Below are positions 8,850 through 8,971 of a DNA stretch of 8,971 bases, in pieces; position 1 is the first letter of the stretch, and each line of letters starts with the position of its first letter. This stretch comes from Pseudomonadota bacterium (GTDB lineage: Bacteria; Pseudomonadota; Gammaproteobacteria; Xanthomonadales; Xanthomonadaceae). The DNA lies in contig JAEWFH010000046.1 in the NCBI GenBank assembly GCA_023388955.1, forward strand, positions 1 to 8,971, read 5' to 3'. A model generated the notes under the pieces. It did not search any database. It was not told where the DNA came from and saw nothing but the letters and a program-made list of their open reading frames with translations. Position numbers and translations under genes: made by a program.

Positions 8850-8925
8850 ATGCCTACGCAACAGTGCACCCCTCCCCGATTTCCTTCAGCCGCCACCAAC
8901 CCCGACGCTGGCCCTCCACCCACCC

Positions 8926-8930
8926 GGAGG
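8926..8930 (+). promoter_or_regulatory. Shine-Dalgarno sequence of the last, partial gene
   Basis: GGAGG lies eight bases before the ATG at 8939, a strong ribosome binding site at normal spacing. It is the main evidence that a gene starts there. Confidence 0.7.
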
Positions 8931-8938
8931 ACCCAGCC

Positions 8939-8971
8939 ATGCGCCCAGGCCAGAAGCGCGACTTCGCCCGC
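8939..8971 (+). CDS. start of an unidentified gene, cut by the window end
   Basis: Eleven codons, MRPGQKRDFAR, are visible before the window ends, behind a strong Shine-Dalgarno sequence. This is too little to assign a function. It does not look like the N-terminus of OtsA, which usually starts with a short run ending in VVVSNR. The pattern of basic residues and RDFAR recalls the N-termini of small DUF559 (Vsr-like endonuclease fold) proteins, often of the form R..FAR.LR, but this is a weak guess. Confidence 0.5.
   Translation, partial: MRPGQKRDFAR

Larger units (their letters stand above)
8689..8938. other. gene-free interval occupied by repeats
   Basis: These 250 bp follow the GH15 stop and precede the next gene. 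They hold a REP fragment (cccttctcccg at 8693-8703), two REP-like palindromes in opposite orientation, and an A/T-richer spacer at 8751-8801. The last 90 bp show no repeat or convincing promoter. Open frames here are low-complexity translations of the repeats (SPLPQAGEG, SPASGRGG types) and are not called as genes. No T run follows either palindrome, so no intrinsic terminator is claimed for the operon. Confidence 0.7.

Noticed and set aside
8708..8923. Small reading frames in the repeat region after GH15
   Set aside because: They translate the REP-like elements into SPQPSPASGRGG or SPLPQAGEG type peptides, have no ribosome site, and are typical false genes.

Overview
The window is a GC-rich (about 70% by eye) stretch of bacterial chromosome. 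The closest overall match I recognise is a gammaproteobacterium of the Xanthomonadaceae type (Xanthomonas, Lysobacter, Luteimonas and relatives). The grounds are the YheS, YbaL and ClpB sequences, an otsB gene coupled to a GH15 hydrolase, and several dispersed REP-like palindromes with the cttctcccgc/gcgggagaag core. The genus cannot be fixed from the sequence alone. Almost all of it is ordinary chromosomal content. The unusual parts are the repeats and what they have done to neighbouring coding sequences.

Layout from left to right. (1) 1-1546, minus strand: yheS, an ABC-F ATPase whose 3' end lies outside the window. A REP-like palindrome sits in frame inside its second ATPase domain. (2) 1547-1643: a short divergent intergenic region with an 18-bp all-G/C palindrome and a possible -10 box almost touching the yheS start. 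(3) 1644-3317, plus strand: ybaL, a CPA2 cation:proton antiporter with a C-terminal NAD-binding RCK domain. (4) 3318-3440: a large imperfect hairpin (about 38-bp arms, 46-nt loop) between the convergent ybaL and clpB genes. Its right arm encodes the last residues and stop codon of ClpB, and its loop carries a GTAG-type REP fragment. (5) 3424-6018, minus strand: clpB, the disaggregase, with a good sigma-32-like promoter at 6069-6097. (6) 6167-8688, plus strand: otsB (trehalose-6-phosphate phosphatase) overlapping a GH15 glycoside hydrolase by four bases, so a translationally coupled pair. (7) 8689-8938: about 250 bp without a gene, holding two REP-like elements in inverted orientation plus a fragment. 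(8) 8939 onward: the first 11 codons of another gene behind a clear Shine-Dalgarno sequence.

Functionally, clpB (protein disaggregation after heat) and otsB (trehalose, a stress protectant) are divergent stress genes sharing one short control region, though only clpB has a recognisable heat-shock promoter. The GH15 enzyme made with OtsB probably acts on an alpha-glucoside, perhaps trehalose itself. OtsA, the synthase that makes the OtsB substrate, is not in the window. YbaL probably contributes to ion and pH homeostasis, and YheS acts on ribosomes. I see no phage, transposase, CRISPR, toxin-antitoxin or defence system. The most notable observations are two proteins (YheS and ClpB) whose sequence has been altered by intergenic-type repeats.
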